Below are positions 5,600-6,918 of a stretch of 6,918 bases of DNA, in pieces. Each line of letters begins with the position of its first letter. Position 1 is the first letter of the stretch. The stretch is from Terriglobia bacterium. Its GTDB lineage: Bacteria; Acidobacteriota; Terriglobia; UBA7540. The DNA is taken from assembly GCA_030040515.1 (NCBI GenBank), contig JASHTO010000465.1:1-6918 (forward strand). Direction: 5' to 3'. The translations under genes were made by a program, and so were the position numbers. The notes under the pieces were generated by a model. That model was not told the origin of the DNA. It worked only from the letters and a program-made list of their open reading frames with translations, and searched no databases.

Positions 5600-6918
5600 A
5601 TGCGTGTCTTAAAGCTTTCCTTCCCCCTTTGCACATTCGCACTGTTGCTGGCATGCGTCCAGCCGCTGATGGCGCAGACGGGGAAGCTGGTAATTCATGT
5701 CAATCCGCGCGAGGCGTATATCTATGCCGACGGGAAACCCGTCTCGGAAGCGCGCGGTCACCACGTAACGCTCTCGGCAGGGGAGCACAAAATCGATTTG
5801 TACAATTACGGTTACAAGCCGGAAACCCGCAGCGTCACCATTGAGGCGGGCAAAACGGCGAAACTCGATGTCACCATGACGGCCGTTCCCGGAACCGTTT
5901 CCGGACCTTGGGGTTGCATCACTCTTGAGGACGCCCCGCGCGCCGCGGTGCTGATGAACGGCAAGGAGCCCGCCATCTTCTTTGTCGGGCACGGAGATGA
6001 ATTCAACAACGAGCGGGTTTGGAAGCAAGAACTGGTAGTGCCTCCTGGCCACCACGAGCTGACGGTGGAGGAAGCCGGAAAAGATCCCTGGACCGTCGGC
6101 ATCGATGTGCAGGCCAACAAGCGCCTGGTGATCGACGCCTATAAGGGCGTGCGCAAGACCGTCGATTGGCCGCGCGGCGACCAGTTGAAGTCCTTGCCGC
6201 GCTTTTCGGCGGGAACCGCCAGCGCCGAAGTGGCCGTCCAGAAAGTCACTGGGCAGTTTTCCGCTTCGCCCGCGCAGATCAAATGCGGCGATTCCGCGCA
6301 GCTCACCTGGTCTTCCGAGGGCGCCGGAAAAACCGACCTCAACGGCTCAGACGTAAGCGCTTCCGGCAACCAGTCCGTCCAGCCCAAACAGAACACCGAC
6401 TATAAATTCACCGCGGCGGGGCCGGGCGGGGTTTATACCTCTTCCGCCACCATCGCCGTGGACAATTCCATCTCTCCTTCGGTAAGCGTTTCGCCCACCG
6501 AGATTCGCTATCACAAAATCGGCGATCAGGTTGACCAACAGGGAAACGCCACCGTTAGCTGGTCCGCGAGCAACGCCGACAACGTTTCGGTGGATCCCTT
6601 TGGAACGGTCGGGGCGAGCGGCAGCCGCGACGTTCCCATCGTTCCCTCCAAGGATTCTGTAGGCCCGATCGATGAAACCGTCACCTACACACTCCACGCC
6701 AGCAACGCCTGCGGCGGGTCGGAGACGCGCACGGCGACGTTGCACATCACCGGCTCGATTGACCTGCCGAAGGCCACGGTGAGCGAAGCCACGCTTGAAA
6801 CCAAGCTCACCTTCAACAGCATTTACTTCCCCACCAACCTGCCCACCGTGGCGGACCCCCAAGGCGGCCTGGTGCCCAGCCAGACCGCGCGGATGGAGGA
6901 TATCGTCGCGAATTTCAA
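5600..6918 (+). CDS. PEGA / Ig-like / OmpA_C envelope protein, 3' end outside the window
   Basis: 439 codons are present and the frame is open at the right edge. The protein begins with a signal peptide (hydrophobic core about 8-20) ending in PLMA|QT after residue 25. An alternative lipobox-like LLAC ends at C19, so it could instead be a lipoprotein. Residues about 28-95 match a PEGA domain (KLVIHVNPREAYIYADGKPV, then LSAGEHKIDL and GYKPETRSVTIEAG). Residues about 96-200 form a further beta-rich region with a second PEGA-like stretch (LVVPPGHHELTVEE). Two Ig-like repeats follow at about 220-288 (FSASPAQIKCGDSAQLTWSS) and 293-388 (VSVSPTEI, then ATVSWSASNADNVSV). From about residue 402, KLTFNSIYFPTNLP then GLVPSQTARMEDIVANF looks like the start of an OmpA C-terminal domain, which binds peptidoglycan. 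The likely role is linking cell wall to outer envelope or surface. The gene has its own promoter and strong Shine-Dalgarno, so it is probably not co-transcribed with the GH35 gene. Confidence 0.88.
   Translation, partial: MRVLKLSFPLCTFALLLACVQPLMAQTGKLVIHVNPREAYIYADGKPVSEARGHHVTLSAGEHKIDLYNYGYKPETRSVTIEAGKTAKLDVTMTAVPGTVSGPWGCITLEDAPRAAVLMNGKEPAIFFVGHGDEFNNERVWKQELVVPPGHHELTVEEAGKDPWTVGIDVQANKRLVIDAYKGVRKTVDWPRGDQLKSLPRFSAGTASAEVAVQKVTGQFSASPAQIKCGDSAQLTWSSEGAGKTDLNGSDVSASGNQSVQPKQNTDYKFTAAGPGGVYTSSATIAVDNSISPSVSVSPTEIRYHKIGDQVDQQGNATVSWSASNADNVSVDPFGTVGASGSRDVPIVPSKDSVGPIDETVTYTLHASNACGGSETRTATLHITGSIDLPKATVSEATLETKLTFNSIYFPTNLPTVADPQGGLVPSQTARMEDIVANF

Noticed and set aside
6347..6862. A 171-codon minus-strand frame and others opposite the OmpA-type gene
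   Set aside because: The plus strand has a strong ribosome-binding site, signal peptide and PEGA, Ig-like and OmpA_C features in one continuous frame. The antisense products show none.
1..6918. CRISPR arrays, tRNA or rRNA genes, insertion sequences, phage or defence genes
   Set aside because: No regularly spaced repeats, tRNA-like cloverleaf, rRNA-like sequence or transposase or defence motif was seen on either strand.

Overview
The window is about 60% G+C (estimated by eye) and holds four protein genes in two divergent pairs. Two genes read leftward: a secreted PPC-like/c-type-haem protein cut by the left edge, and an exported dienelactone-hydrolase-family enzyme. Two read rightward: a Tat-exported GH35 beta-galactosidase, and a PEGA/Ig-like/OmpA-type surface protein cut by the right edge. 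All four carry N-terminal export signals, so this stretch encodes envelope or periplasmic functions. The protein repertoire (large Tat-exported glycoside hydrolase, PEGA plus OmpA_C architecture, CxxCH protein with PPC-like beta domains) suggests a Gram-negative environmental bacterium, most likely an acidobacterium. That taxonomic call is inference from gene style, not from a marker gene.

Layout. 1-1360 (minus): the 5' part of a CxxCH protein whose C-terminus lies left of the window. 1361-1553: gap with a possible small ORF in frame with the upstream stop codon and a hairpin. 1554-2363 (minus): dienelactone-hydrolase-family protein with its catalytic residues intact. 2364-2620: divergent intergenic region with a promoter for each direction (both with TTGCAG as the -35) and a 56-bp inverted-repeat element between them. 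2621-5404 (plus): complete 927-residue GH35 enzyme that appears to be transcribed as a leaderless mRNA. 5405-5599: gap with a GC-rich hairpin and an extended -10 promoter. 5600-6918 (plus): the first 439 codons of the PEGA/Ig/OmpA protein, ending just inside the OmpA_C domain. No gap between genes exceeds 300 bases.

How the genes work together. The hydrolase and the CxxCH gene lie head to tail and could be one transcript, although the 193-bp gap and the CxxCH gene's own Shine-Dalgarno also allow separate expression. The GH35 enzyme probably releases terminal galactose from plant or microbial polysaccharide outside the cytoplasm. The OmpA-type protein has its own promoter and looks like an independent envelope gene. 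No tRNA, rRNA, CRISPR array, transposase or phage gene was seen. I found no evidence of a clearly new multi-gene system. The most interesting signals are the leaderless start of the GH35 gene, the two hairpin repeats that may be dispersed in the genome, and the poorly characterised CxxCH protein.
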